This document shows, one piece after another, positions 1 through 11,900 of a stretch of DNA of 64,000 nt. Below the pieces are notes generated by a model. That model was given only the letters and a program-made list of their open reading frames with translations. It had not been told where the DNA came from and made no database searches. Position 1 is the first letter of the stretch, and the number at the start of each line of letters is the position of its first letter. Both the position numbers and the translations under genes were made by a program. Source of the DNA: Melieria omissa (lineage: Eukaryota > Arthropoda > Insecta > Diptera > Ulidiidae); NCBI GenBank assembly GCA_963971225.1, contig OZ020267.1, forward strand, positions 67,050,577-67,114,576. The letters are read 5' to 3'.

Positions 1-201
1 TTAGTAAAATAAATTACGGCATTCAGTTACACTGATTACTTGCTTAGGTTATTTCTAAACCTACTTTTTGATAACTGCTCAACAAAGTAACGTAATTACC
101 ATCTTTTTGTGTTGTTGTCTTAACGCTTTAACTCGACATTTGTCTAACCACAATAACATTTATGTAATTCAGCCGATGGAAAACTCAATAGATAATGGTG
201 A

Positions 202-359
202 ACCAGGATCAATGGCGCACACAGGATTTCATTTGGGGGCGAGGGTGATTTTGAGTACAATTTTTGAGCCCAATACCATTGGAAACTATTTTTTTGTACT
301 AGCAATGTTTGGGGGGTTTGAACACCCAAAACCACGCTGTGTGCGCCACTGACCAGAAT
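202..359. mobile_element. hAT-like MITE with 8-bp target duplication
   Basis: A short non-coding element occupies 210-351 (142 bp). Its left end reads CAATGGCGCACACAG and its right end, reverse-complemented, reads CAGTGGCGCACACAG, so the ends are inverted repeats with one mismatch; a G/T-rich stretch follows inward on both sides. It is flanked by accaggat (202-209) and accagaat (352-359), an 8-bp duplication with one difference. Eight-base duplications and CAGnGGCG termini are typical of the hAT superfamily. It has no coding capacity, so it would have been moved by a transposase encoded elsewhere. Confidence 0.8.
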
Positions 360-914
360 CCATCATCATGACGAATTTTTTTGAGACTTACACTACTGAG
401 AAGAAGAATCTTTACATTCTCTTGGCATTCACGTTTCTCAAGCCTTAAAAAACCCTTAACTTAGAGTTTATCAATTTTATTGCCTAAGCTCCTTGTTCCA
501 TGAGTTAAACCAAAGAAAATAACTTCATATGCTTTGGAAAAACTTAATTCATACATTTTCAGAGTGAGACCATAATTGACAGTTCACATATTTGGGATCG
601 TCATTGGACACTGAGTCATTAGATCTATGCTTGAAAAATCAGTATAGATCCAACATTTAGAAATAATACAACGTTCAACACGGTCACTGATGGGAAAGAA
701 AAAATATCCCCTATGTGGTACACCTCAGCAAATCTGCGATTGGGGGTAGGTTTTTAGTAGGGAAGAATCCAGCAGACTGGTAGACACTGGTCTACCAGTT
801 TCTATGAAGATATTAGACCTGCCGCGCTTGAAAACAAACATGGTTATTGTGCAACTTTCCAAAGACAGTGATTCCTCAAACTGAAGTCAGAACGAAATAT
901 GAACTAATTTCCTA
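360..914. other. Stretch without recognised features
   Basis: AT-rich unique-looking DNA between the MITE and a LINE tail. I see no open reading frame with coding character, no RNA gene and no repeat. Confidence 0.5.
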
Positions 915-1050
915 ATTAGGAAGGTAAGGTGAGGTTTAGGTTAAAGTTCCTGTCTCGAAATTAGCCCATTGTGATACCACAAGGAGAGAATGATCTATCT
1001 GACAGCAAGTCGGAGAGTCTACATAATTTGTTTTATGGAAGAGGATTGAT
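915..1050 (-). mobile_element. Probable LINE 3' end (remnant)
   Basis: Read on the minus strand, this stretch contains tgtggtatcacaatgggct (963-981), followed by a tail rich in CCTAAACC/CCTTACC units (915-945). The same 19-base motif with two changes occurs near the 3' end of the SINE at 3423-3776, and a diverged version lies at the end of the LINE fragment near 43350. A shared tail motif followed by CCTAAC-type repeats is what a LINE and its dependent SINE would look like. No reverse transcriptase or RNase H coding remains here, so the call rests only on the tail. Confidence 0.45.
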
Positions 1051-1488
1051 TTCTGTTCCCCTTCAGCAATACAACAGTTCCCAACTGGCCTTCGAAATAT
1101 ACTTTCAAGTGCATTTTTTAACTAACCAGGCCGTGTAATAGCAATACAACCAAAATTCAAAAATCGAACCATTTGTGAATAACCCAAGTTTTATGAATTT
1201 CTGTTTTACATAACTGCGAACAAGCATTTTGCCAATTAAAAATATTAACAAGAGTTCCATAAACCTTCGCGTCAGAAACATGCACGCAGAGGGCCTAAAG
1301 CGCGAGTGCATCTGACCTTAAAGCATAATTGGATCACTTTGCCACACTTTAAAATCAATAACAACGTTAGGCGATTTCAAATTTTATATAAAATACGCAA
1401 CAATGAAATAGACAAAGAATAGCAAAAACAACAAATGAAAAACATTGCTCGGGAAAATTGCACAAATGCATTTGCCAATATGTGCGAT

Positions 1489-1507
1489 GTGTGTGTGTGT
1501 GTGTGTT
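1489..1507. repeat. GT dinucleotide microsatellite
   Basis: About nine uninterrupted GT units. Confidence 0.85.
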
Positions 1508-2963
1508 GGCAACTTGGCAACACCGAGTGCGGCAATTGGAACATAACAAAATTAATTAATAAAAATGCGCTCAATTAAGTCAATAATGTTAACAAAATAC
1601 AACTGCGAACGCGCGAACTGAACAAACGGAAATGTGTGAGGATATGTGCAGTCAGCACAGCTGACACACCGACAACGCAATCGCCTTTCAATATTTCTTC
1701 TACTTACTATTATTACAAGTATATTTGTATTGTTTATTGTTGTTGTTGTATTGGTAGTGTTGCTGTTGTCTATAGAATATTGAGTGTAGACAATGTGTTG
1801 TTGTTGCAATTGATATTGGTTTACATTGCATGCGACGAAGGTTCGCCACAACGTCGAGCGACTGTTTGCACTCGAAACGGGCACAGTGGGCAGAAGTGCG
1901 GCAGAAATAAATACCGAACGCAGCAGTTATTCACCGCAACGGCGTTGCGTGTCTGCTGCAACGCCAAGAGATCCAAACGAGAAAAAATACATATGGCAAC
2001 AACAAAAGTTCATCAGAAATAAAATGTGAAATTGCGAAAGCAAAAATGCATTTGCGTTACGGTGCGTATGAGCAACGAACGCGCCTACTGTCGACACGCT
2101 CGTCGACCGCATGCAAAGACGGCGAAATGTGTGACCGATCTGCTGGAGCGTATTACGCGCTGCGCTAACTGCATTTGCAGTTGTTTTTTGTTTCTGCAGG
2201 AAGTCAGAAATTCAAGTTCAAGTTCGCATTTAAATGTCAGCGCCGGCATGAAAGCAAAACAAGAAACGTAAAAGTGAAAGCACCAAATGATGCCAATTCA
2301 ATGTGGTTGTTGTTGTTGTTGTTGGCGCTTAGTTCCCCGACCACAATTCCAGGTCACACTTTTACAATGCACACCTCCAATCGTGTCGTTGGCGTTTGCC
2401 AACCTCGTTTGCCAAACGTCGTTTGTGAATGCTTGAAGGTGATTTTACGGCACACTTGTTGTTGGTATTTTTAATTATTTTTGCTGCAGTCGCCAGATGT
2501 TGAACTTGTCACGTTTTGGCCATTTGTACGTTCTTATCTTCATACACACACACATACAAACACTCATACACGGGTAAATTATTTACTCCACTTTGGTTTT
2601 GTACTCGTTTGGAATTTAAATAATTCTTGAATATCGTTAACAATCGACTAAAACTATTTGGAAAATATCAAACAGCTTGGCAGGCTTTCATGCTTAGCTA
2701 TGTAAATGTGTATGTGTATGTGACATGCAGTTGTCATATGGCGCACTCAACTCCTCCACAGCAAAAGCTATTGTTGTGTCTATATATGACTTTGCCAGTT
2801 TTGTTCTAACACGCTTTCCGTGATCAAAGTGTCCATTTGACATATGCGCGTTCGCATTGGCATTGCTTTAGTGGTGAATTTGGTCGAATGTGGTCCACAC
2901 TGACCACTACAACAATTCCATGCACCAACTCGGGTCAGCTGTTGAAATGGATATAAGCTCACT

Positions 2964-2985
2964 CACACACACACACACACACACA
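2964..2985. repeat. CA dinucleotide microsatellite
   Basis: Eleven uninterrupted CA units. Confidence 0.9.
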
Positions 2986-3405
2986 ATTACAATTGCATCT
3001 GTCTGCAACTCAATAATCATAAACTCATAAATTTGAGTATGCAACAGCTGCAACTCATGCCCCCATCACTTGTGACCTAATAATAATATTCTTGTTCTGA
3101 TTTCATTTGGTTTGCCACCATTTGCTGTGGAGGCAGTCGCCTATAGAATATTAATTATAATATATTTGTCCTTTACACAAGAATGTACAATATGCATAGT
3201 AAAAAACTGCAAGAACAAAACTAAAATTGAGCTCAAATATTTGTAAGACAAAATCTAAATTTCTTTTCAACTTCCAATTTCGTAATTTCCTTTTGTAAGA
3301 GATTCTGGAAAAGCTTTGTAAGAGCTTTTTCTTACATTTAGTTTTTACCAATCAGACTACTCGTACTAACAGTATCACGATCCAGGCTCCCACCAAAACT
3401 AAAAC

Positions 3406-3793
3406 AACCTTGGAACAACGATGGCCGGTCTCGATAGTTCAGCGGGTACCGCGCTGGCTTCTCATACCAAATTCCCCAGGTTCGATTCCTGGCTCGGGCT
3501 GGTGAAAAACTCGTCAACTTCTATCGCTATCCACATGAAGGAAACGAGAATTACAAGTGTGTGAACGAAAAACTGCCAATCGCCGTTCGGCTTCGGCGTT
3601 AAACTGTAGGTCCCCTCCCTCCCTTTCCCCATCCCCTTGAAATGTGTGCTGTATCATATGTTGGCAAAACAGTGTTGCATACACAGTTCAAATACGGGTG
3701 AAATATGTGGTATTACAATGGGCCTTTCGGGCCTCCGAGTGTGTCTCTTATAGAGGCAGCCACCGCAACCTAACCTAACCTTGGAACAACGAT
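3406..3793 (+). mobile_element. tRNA-derived SINE with 17-bp target duplication
   Basis: The element is 3423-3776 (354 bp). Its head carries RNA polymerase III promoter boxes: box A tagttcagcggg (3435-3446) and a perfect box B ggttcgattcc (3479-3489), 44 bases apart as in a tRNA. A middle section (3582-3619) contains gccgttcgg...cggc and aaactgtaggtccc, which recurs in the second SINE of this window. The 3' part carries tgtggtattacaatgggcc (3706-3724) and ends in two ACCTA units. The 17-base sequence aaccttggaacaacgat is present perfectly at 3406-3422 and 3777-3793, the duplication expected from LINE-machinery insertion. The perfect duplication suggests a fairly recent insertion. The head alone would not fold as a mature tRNA gene, and the 3' extension rules out a plain tRNA. 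Confidence 0.92.
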
Positions 3794-5796
3794 TTTGGAT
3801 TACTTGTTTAAGTTTAATAAGTTGAATTTTTAGGAGTCTTTAACAAACAGTGTAAAGAATCTAAGAGTTTTCAAATCACTTTTTTCCTGCCCTTAATACA
3901 ATTTTTTATTTCAACAAAGCGAGGGATCTGAGTTTCGATATTGTTTTATCCTGCAATATCTGCTATCAATCAGCGTTCGAAAATAATAGGACGGAATTGT
4001 TTTATAGAGATGTTGTGGGAAGAAGTTGTATTCAAATTCCTTCTGTTCTTTCACTGCGTAAAAGTAGTTTAGAAGACGCGTTCTCAATCTATCATTTTAA
4101 TTACTTATACGTTGAACCGATGTGAGTCTGAGCCAATAAACCAACCCATGAAAAAAAGTTCCTCAAGTTGTTTTAGGTACTGTATTACTGTTCCTAAATA
4201 TGTTATTGTAAGCAAACTAGTCTTTTCAAGAAAGAGTTCCGTGCTTTCTAACCGCATCTAAGATCTAATTTTTTTCTATTTCTTGCTCTATGTATGTATG
4301 TTTCTTAAAGCGTCTTTTCGAAAATGTCTTTGGTTTTTCTATATCCATCTGCCATCTCTATACTTGGCTTTTATCCTTTCTCTCTATCTTTAATCTTTTT
4401 AACTGAGTATTTATCTTGAAAAACGCTGCATTAACAAGTAAATTGCTTAACGTTAACTGAAATCTCTCATTGGGTAGCGGGAAAAAATTAAAAAAATCCT
4501 TCTGACTATCATATCAATCAAAAGTATATATTCTTTCGTTCTTAAAAACTTTATAGACAAAGATCATACAACGATACTGTTTTGTGTAGACAAAAAAGTT
4601 ACCAGCAAGTTGCAGCGAAAGTTTTTATAACATTCGTTATGCCATTTGTTGCCACTTGAATGATTTGCTTTGTTAGATCATGTTTCCTACAAGTCAAACA
4701 ACATTTTTCAAAATTATGCAACAAAAATATTTCTATTTCATTTAGTACAAGAAAGCTCAAGGTTCCTTAAAAACATAACTCAAACTCAAGTCATATGCCA
4801 AAAAAAGGTGCATACCAGTCGCTCCGCGCTCGACAAACATCTTTGCTGAAATTATTCTTTTTATTTTTTATTCATTAATCTATTATTAACATCAAACCAT
4901 TAGTATAATTGCATCAAATTGTTATATTCGTTTCATATATCACCCTCGTCCGGATTTAGTTTCATCTCATTATCTTCTTAAATGTCCAAAAAAAGCACAT
5001 TGAACATAAAACGAGTTTCCTTATCTTCCGCTTCAATTACTGGTTGGCACTTTGCTAAAATTTGTTCTGGTTTTGTTTTTTGTTTTTGTTTAGTTTAAGG
5101 GGTGCGATGCTTCGCACTAATATGGCTTTAATGCCGCTAATAACGCTCGCATTGCAGCTAATGTCTTGCTACCAGTTTTTAGTGTTGTTATTGTCGTTGC
5201 TGCTGCTGATGATGATGGTATCGCCACTGTTCGTTCAGCTGCTTGCCACATGCAGTAAACGTTTTATGTCTTAACACGCATTAATTAGTTGATGACAACA
5301 ACAATACATACACACACACATCACGTAATAACAATGCTTTGATAGCGATAAAATGTTGTCGTTTTTATTTATTGTCGTTGTCACGATTTGTTGATATTTT
5401 TAGCGCAGACTGTGCATATGATTAGTTGTATTTTGTTTTTGTAGCAACCAAGAGGAGGCGTGGCTGGTACAGAGAAGCCATAAAGATGAGTGACAGCATC
5501 GATTTAGTCGTTCACGTTCGTTCGCCTCTCTATTTGTTGATTGTCTGGTATTATCTTCTATCATGAAAACTAATTGGAGAGTTTAGATGACATTTGGTGT
5601 GTTTAGGTCCCTAAGTTAGTAGTTCTCATAGGAATAAATGGGCCCATTTTGAACGCAATTTTGCAGGCAATACTTTAGAATACACACAAAGTTTTGTATT
5701 TCTTGAATATATTTTATTAAAATTTTTGTTTTTATATATTTACATAAGAAATGAAAAACCAACTTTGAATGTAGTCATTTTAAAAGTTCTGGCTTA
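3794..5796. other. Stretch without recognised features
   Basis: AT-rich DNA with no supportable gene. The hydrophobic frame at 5062-5274 is made of TTG/TTT runs and is not a convincing protein. Confidence 0.5.
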
Positions 5797-6395
5797 AGTG
5801 CAGTCAGTAGCGGGGGGGCGGAGGGGCGGACCGCCTCGTGCCCCGGACTGAGGGGGGTTCTCGAGAGAAGCTTGTATATAAAAATTTCAAGTTTTTCAAA
5901 ACTGAAACTTGTAAAAAACTATTTGCGCTCCACAATGTTTGATGAAAGACTAAGTTGTTTGTCATTTTTGTCAATTGAAAGAGTCACAGTATCGACAATT
6001 GACTTCGAAATAACAATAACAAATTCAGTTCAATAAAAGCAAGAAAACATCCTTTCTAAATAACAATTGATTGGAAATTTTCAAAAAATGTTCCCTCGAA
6101 GATTGCAATATTTATTTTTAACTTAAAATTTTGTGCAAAATATGCAAATATAAAATTCTAAGTCACAAATTAAATATCGCAATCTTAGGGTTTGCTCATT
6201 GCTAACCTCATTAAACTTTGTAAAATTCAAAAATAAAACTGTTTTCTAGACTAGAACTTTGAAATAGAAGAAAATTTAGATGTATGTATGAATCTACAGA
6301 CTGAAATCCAAAACATGTACATATGTTTTCCATGCCTGACATATTTTGGTCCTGAAAGTTCAAAATAGACAATTTAGTTAAAAGGAGACAATTTT

Positions 6396-6418
6396 CCTCT
6401 TTTATTTGATACCCATAT
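6396..6418 (-). repeat. Short copy of the 48-49 kb array repeat
   Basis: On the minus strand this reads ATATGGGTATCAAATAAAAG followed by AGG, matching the start of the C unit at 49204-49230 with one two-base gap. Only this core is recognisable here. Confidence 0.55.
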
Positions 6419-6601
6419 CCTCATCATTGCACTATCGCATATATTTAAAACAATATTTGAAATAAGGAGTGAACCAGAAAAAATTTAGAATTTTTAAGGA
6501 CACATTAAAAAAAAAGCAATAGTCTGATTTTACTAAATTAAACTGCAATTTATCATACATTTCTTAAACTCTAATTCATAAAAAAATTTCATGAAATATA
6601 A

Positions 6602-7512
6602 TTAGTGGTTGCAAAATTTGTTTAGTTTTTTCTTAACGGTCTTAATTAGAGACTGGACAGTACGTTTGGTGACTATTGCATAGGCTTGCTTCCATCGATT
6701 TCGGAACTGTATATTATTTTTGCAAACTTTGTTTGTTTTTCTTAAGGTTTGTTTCATTACAGCGCAATATCTTTCAAGAGGCCGAAGTTCCAGGCATTTG
6801 GGACCGTGACACAATTTCCTTCATACCATTCCATAGTTGACCTGGAGTAGTGGCTTGTCGCTAGGTCTGGCCGAAATAAAACTGTTCCTTTGTGCTATTC
6901 AATTAATGGTATAAAGGGTTTTTGCAGACATTCTTCTATATAAATTCTAGATTTAATTGTTCGTGTCGTAATAAACGCCTTGCTCCCTAGACCACAGGAG
7001 CAAATAGCTTGCCAAACCATGAAGCGTTTTGGTAATTTGGTGTATTTCACTTCGGAGTATTTTCTTTGTGTTCCATTCTTATTGGTTGTAGTGAAATAGG
7101 CATTCCCAGGTAACTGCTTGAAGTCCACTTTAGAGTAGGTTTCATCATCGAGAATCACGCAATCGAACTTCGTTTCATACAGTTTTTGAGCCCGCGTCTG
7201 CGCTATTTTTTCTTTTGCTTTCGACGGGTCAGGCACTTTCTGCTGTTCGTAGGTCCTTAACCCTTGAGTTCGCTTATATGGCATCTCAGTTGATTGCGAT
7301 GTGCCTGATGTAGCTGCAACATCTCAAGTCGACCTCGTGGGGTTATTCCGATATGTGCTAACAACCCTCTTCAGCACTTCTGGGTTACTTGGACCCTTTT
7401 TTCTGCCTGATTCTTTGGCTCTGTAGATTGAGTTTCCCGCGTTGAAGTTGTTTATAACATTATAAACCGTCGCTACGATCGCTTTGCTTTCCCTTGCAAT
7501 GCTTATAATGCT
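6602..7512 (-). pseudogene. Tc1/mariner-superfamily transposase, inactivated
   Basis: Reading from 7512 down to 6602 gives a nearly complete DDE transposase of about 300 residues. In order: a helix-turn-helix section (VATVYNVINNF, about 7415-7490) and a GRKKGP linker; then GLRTYEQQK; the first catalytic Asp in VILDDETY; the tract MVWQAICSCGLGSK; the second catalytic Asp in FRPDLATSHYS; and the acidic third site in LRPLERY, followed by a basic C-terminus ending at 6602. It is broken: a stop lies in the linker near 7320, another just before the second Asp section (about 6895), and a frameshift between that section and LRPLE (near 6815). A related fragment lies at about 31400-31770. It cannot make active enzyme; the exact Tc1/mariner subfamily is not settled. 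Confidence 0.88.
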
Positions 7513-7735
7513 GTCTATAAAATTTCAAGCACATACTCGTATACGTTTCCAAATAATTTGCAAGTCCGTTTACTGTTAAACGGAATAAAAATTTTCAAAA
7601 CAAAGTAAAAAACATAACACCGAAAATACCCGTTATTAGTTTTGTGCACAAAACTTATTCTGCACCGTTTTGTGGGGCCCCTCAGCCGTCGCCGCCCCGG
7701 GCCCCCGAGCACCTTAAGCCGCCACTGAGTGCAGC

Positions 7736-8909
7736 GCTAACCCAAGTCGGTGCAAGCCTATTGAAATATTCCGTTTTGGTTAAATATTTAATTTATTGTT
7801 TGATTAAATGTTTTCAACTACTATAGTCAAAGAAGCTTTAATGATGTGCTGTGTGTTGTTGTGTTTTTGCATGTTGACTAAAAGGTCACTCGCACTGTTC
7901 TTCACAGTTCATTAAAAATGCATTAATTATGCGCAGCAGGGAATGCAAAACAGATAAAAAAAACTCATTCATACATGTTGCACTGCCTGAACAGCAAAAA
8001 TACCGATAGAGAAATGTTTAATGCTTAATTAAAATAAAAAGAGTTCAGGGTTTTAGTTATGTTTGTACTACAAATTTTTGCTGTCTACTATTTACCGACA
8101 TTTGATAAATATTAACCGGCATAAAACTCAATGCAACAAAAATAAACAAACAAAAAATTATAAACAAAATTATGTTTACAAAAAAAACCCTGAATCGACT
8201 TTGGTGAAAGTAGTCAGTGGCATTGACCGAAACTGAAACTTTTTTAATAGACTGAATTAAGCGGTTAAGTGTAGTCGGCCTGAAGCATTTAATTGGAAGT
8301 TCAATGAGTACTAAACAAGTGGAAAGGCCTAGACAAACGGCGCAGTGGCTATGTTATTTAAGACGGACATGCATACCAGTACTCATGTGGCTATATAACT
8401 TAAAGGTTATTGTTGTGTTTAACGGTAGCGACTGTGCTGACTAACTATATGACAATGAGTGTTCAATACAGTGCACACAGTGTGTTTACTTATATACTAG
8501 GAATACAAAACAGATATCTGGTTGCACGTATGAGTCACTGAAGTGCCACTAAACGAGTGAAGTAGTAGCAAATCGATTTGTCTATAGTTGTGGTCATTGA
8601 CTACATGACAAAAATAAAATATTAAAAATTGTTTTCTTGGCTTTCCAAAATCTCCCATCTCCCATTTGACGTTGAAAAAGATCATTGAACCATTTCTGAA
8701 ATGTTGATCATGTCTGACCTTTTTAAAAAAAAACAATTTTAATTGTTTCATTAAGAAGAACATTTAGAAAGATCATTGAACCATCTAGATTTATCTCCCA
8801 AAAACTCTTTTAAACTATCCACTTTTAAACTCAATTCGCAACTCACAACTGTTCCATTAAATTTTGTTTCACTCAAATAGATTTTTCGTTTCCCCTTTTT
8901 CACCCCTAG
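7736..8909. other. AT-rich stretch upstream of SLC22 exons
   Basis: No gene or promoter that I can support. The end of this stretch is an intron, because the exon at 8910 is preceded by a polypyrimidine tract and a tag acceptor. The only internal structure is the pair of direct repeats at 8677-8784. Confidence 0.5.
8677..8784. repeat. 17-bp direct repeats around a 74-bp insert
   Basis: The sequence aaagatcattgaaccat is present at 8677-8693 and 8768-8784 without mismatch. The 74 bases between include a nine-A run. The pattern resembles the target duplication of a very short retroposed fragment, or a local duplication. Confidence 0.6.
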
Positions 8910-11900
8910 TCAGTCGCAAAGGATTTCTGGTGTGCGAGACCGCAAGAACAACCCGACATGGATGTGGACTGGTGGCGTAATCTGACGCAACCCAAAGGCG
9001 CCTGCTACATGCTAAATCTGAATATGACCGGACCGCCGGAACAGTGGCCGCAGCCGCCCGCCTATGACAGCACTTCCGATATGGTCGCCTGTACGCGGTT
9101 TGAGTTTTCGTCGGCGGACGGTGCTGGCATGACGCTGGTCGAAGAGTTCGGACTGTTTTGCGGACAGAGCAAAATGTTGAGCGTGGTGGAAATGTGCTTT
9201 CTGGCGGGCGCGGCAGCGGGCAGCGTATCGAGCGGCTGGATATCGGATCGTTTCGGACGCAAGCACACACTGATGGGCTTTGCAACGGTGCAGCTGGTAT
9301 TCGGTGGGTGTTGAACACTTTCTTATATGTAGAAGTCAAGTTGAAGTTAATTGGAATTGAAAAGTTAATCAATTATGCCAAGCGGCAACTATCAATGGCT
9401 AAAACGTGCGCAGCGGCTATAGATTGCAATCTGGTTTATTTAATCGCTGCAATTCTATGCGCAATTTCACATTGTCGCGCCGGACAGGCAATTGTCATCC
9501 ATCATAATACATTTTCCATTTCTAATTTGATTTTGCCACTTCCGCGCTCACGTTGACTTTTGTTTTGTTGTTTTGCAGGCACCGTTCTGGCCTTCGTCAA
9601 CAGCCTCGCCCTCTACATGGCGCTGCGTTTTATAGTTGGCTTCGCCTCCATGACCGTTGCTGTGGTTAGCTTTGTGCTGGTTGTGGAGCTGGTTTCCGGC
9701 AAGTGGCGCAAAATCATCGGCATCCTTAACATATTTCCCGTGGGCGTCACCTACGTACTGATGGCGGGCATTGCATATTGGGTGCGTGACTGGCGACAGC
9801 TGCAGCTGATCATATCGCTGCCCTGGCTACTGCTGATCTGCACCTGGTATGTATCGCAGTGAGGGTGAAATTAAAGCTGACAAATTTTGCAAATTGGGGC
9901 AAAATCACAACGCAGCGACCAGCATTGATGTTTGGGTTTCTGTACCTTTTCGTAGACTGTCGTCCATTCGAGAGTCCTTTATCTGCTGCAGCAAATGCCA
10001 AGTGACGCATTAAACTCAAATCAATTTAATTTCACCGCAATCACCCCCGCGGTGCCTACTTATTGCGTTCACTCTTTTCATGGCATTTTTAACATTCCTT
10101 GCGATATTTCTTTGCTGCTTTCAGCTCTTTTTACTCGCCACAAACCAGAACTCTACAAACCGTTCACATACATCTGTGTGCATGTGTGTGTTTGTGCCTT
10201 TGTGACATTCTTGCTTACACAGGTATTTCTTCGTGATTTCGTTTTATCCTCTGTAGATAAATATGTTGTATATTGCTGTTGTTGTTGTTATTGTTATTGC
10301 TACTCTTTACATTCGGCCACAATCAAATCAGAACTCTAAATCAATTCAATTGATTTTGCTCTTATTGTTGTTGTTGTTACTATTATTGTTATGTATGTTG
10401 TTGTTGTTGTTCGTTTGTCAGCCTCTGTCGCTGCTTGTCATCATCGTTGGTGGCTGCTGCCACTGTGACCTACCCATGCACAATAACAACAATTGAGTTG
10501 AACATTTTCAGTGGCGCTTCCCGGCTGTCAGCCAACAAAATTTGAGCTTTTGAAGTGTTGCTCCTATATACACAAATATTTATATATTTAAGCATGTCTA
10601 TAGAATTATGGATTACTGAGACTAATGCGAGTTCTGCCTGAATCGAGTGAATAAGGGAATCCGTATGGATTATTTGGCAATTTCTAATTCAACTTTTATT
10701 CATTGAAGTGGCTTTAAGCAAATAAATATTAAAAAAAAAACGTAACAAAATATTTAAAATTAGACAAATTTAAGATCCTTCAGGCTTTGAGGTTAGGAAC
10801 AATGGTCGTTTGATAGATTTCCCAAATCATGCATTTTCTTTCGGACACCATAACTTGTCGCAACTCATTTCCCCGCGAAGAGAACTTTTTCCAGCTTTAT
10901 CCATGGGCGGATTCAGAATAATATTTTAGGGGAGTTTCAAAAAGTAATTCTTTAATACTCATAAATATTTATGTAAATGCTTTCTTTATAAATGACATCA
11001 GTGATTGCTTCTCCTTCTCAAACTTCTTGCTCAACGCAGATGACTGGAAGATTTTCTCTGTTGTCTGTTCTTCGTCTGATTCTTTAAACATTCAGTCTGA
11101 CCTCAATAATGTCCTCGCGTGGTGCAGGAAAAATCGTTTATGCTTAAACGTCAGCAAATGCTTTCACTCAACTTTTTCGAAATCCTCTAATACAGTAACA
11201 ACTTCATTCGAAATTGATGGCTCAGTTTTAGCAAAGGTGGCTGAGATCAAGGATCTGGGCGTTGTTTTTGATTCAAAGTTTAGTTTCACTTCCCATGTTA
11301 ATCGCATTGTGTCACGTGCCTACTCTATGTTAGGGTTTGTTCGCCGCAATTCTTCCTCCTTTTCCAATCCCTATACGCTCAAGCTCCTGTATACTACTTT
11401 TGTTAGGTCCAGACTGGAATATGCTGCGTTCATCTGGAGACCGTATCATGCGTCGCATTCTAATCGTTTAGAGCGTATCCAAAAAAGATTCCAAAAGTTT
11501 GCCCTTCGCTCCACTCGTTTTTCTGAGCCCCAGCCTCCTTACAGGTCTAGATTTCTTCTACCTAGTTTAAAATCTCTTGAAACCAGGAGGGCTGTAATTT
11601 CAATGGCTTTCATTTTTGATATAGGCAATAGACATATTGAATGCCCCTCTCTCTTGTCCAAATTAGCCTTCAATGTGCCATCTCGCTCCCTCAGACATGT
11701 TTCCCCTTTTTCTGTTGAGTTCTCTAGAACGCGTTATAGTAGTAACGCGCCTATTCCTCGAGCCTTATCGGAGCTAAACGTGCTGTCGTCCTCTTCTATG
11801 TTTGACCTATCTGTACCTAAACCCCTGTTTATTTCTTTTCTTTATTCCCACCTTCCCGTTTAAGTTTAAGCTTAAGATTAAGTCCTATTTTGTTAATTAG

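Larger units (their letters stand above)
1051..3405. other. Non-coding stretch with microsatellites
   Basis: No gene supported. The part near 1820-2280 is less AT-rich than its surroundings and could hold a regulatory region or an untranslated exon, but I see no splice pair that proves one. Simple repeats: GT repeat at 1489-1507, TTG repeat near 2302-2322, CA repeat at 2964-2985. Confidence 0.5.
5797..7735. mobile_element. hAT-like element enclosing a Tc1/mariner copy
   Basis: The element is 5805-7727 (1923 bp). The left end is CAGTAGCGGGGGG and the right end, reverse-complemented, is CAGTGGCGGCTTAAG; both are followed by unusually G-rich DNA in an AT-rich setting. Flanks are agtgcagt (5797-5804) and agtgcagc (7728-7735), an 8-base duplication with one change. 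No hAT transposase is visible inside. The interior instead carries a decayed Tc1/mariner transposase on the minus strand, so the simplest reading is a non-autonomous hAT element that later received a Tc1/mariner insertion. The inner boundaries of that guest are not resolved. Confidence 0.7.

Noticed and set aside
3423..3500. tRNA gene
   Set aside because: Boxes A and B are good, but the acceptor-stem ends do not pair and the unit continues for 280 bases inside a target duplication; it is the head of a SINE.
5062..5274. Missing N-terminal exon of the left SLC22 gene
   Set aside because: The frame is hydrophobic but low complexity, lacks the conserved start region of SLC22 proteins and has no in-phase donor.
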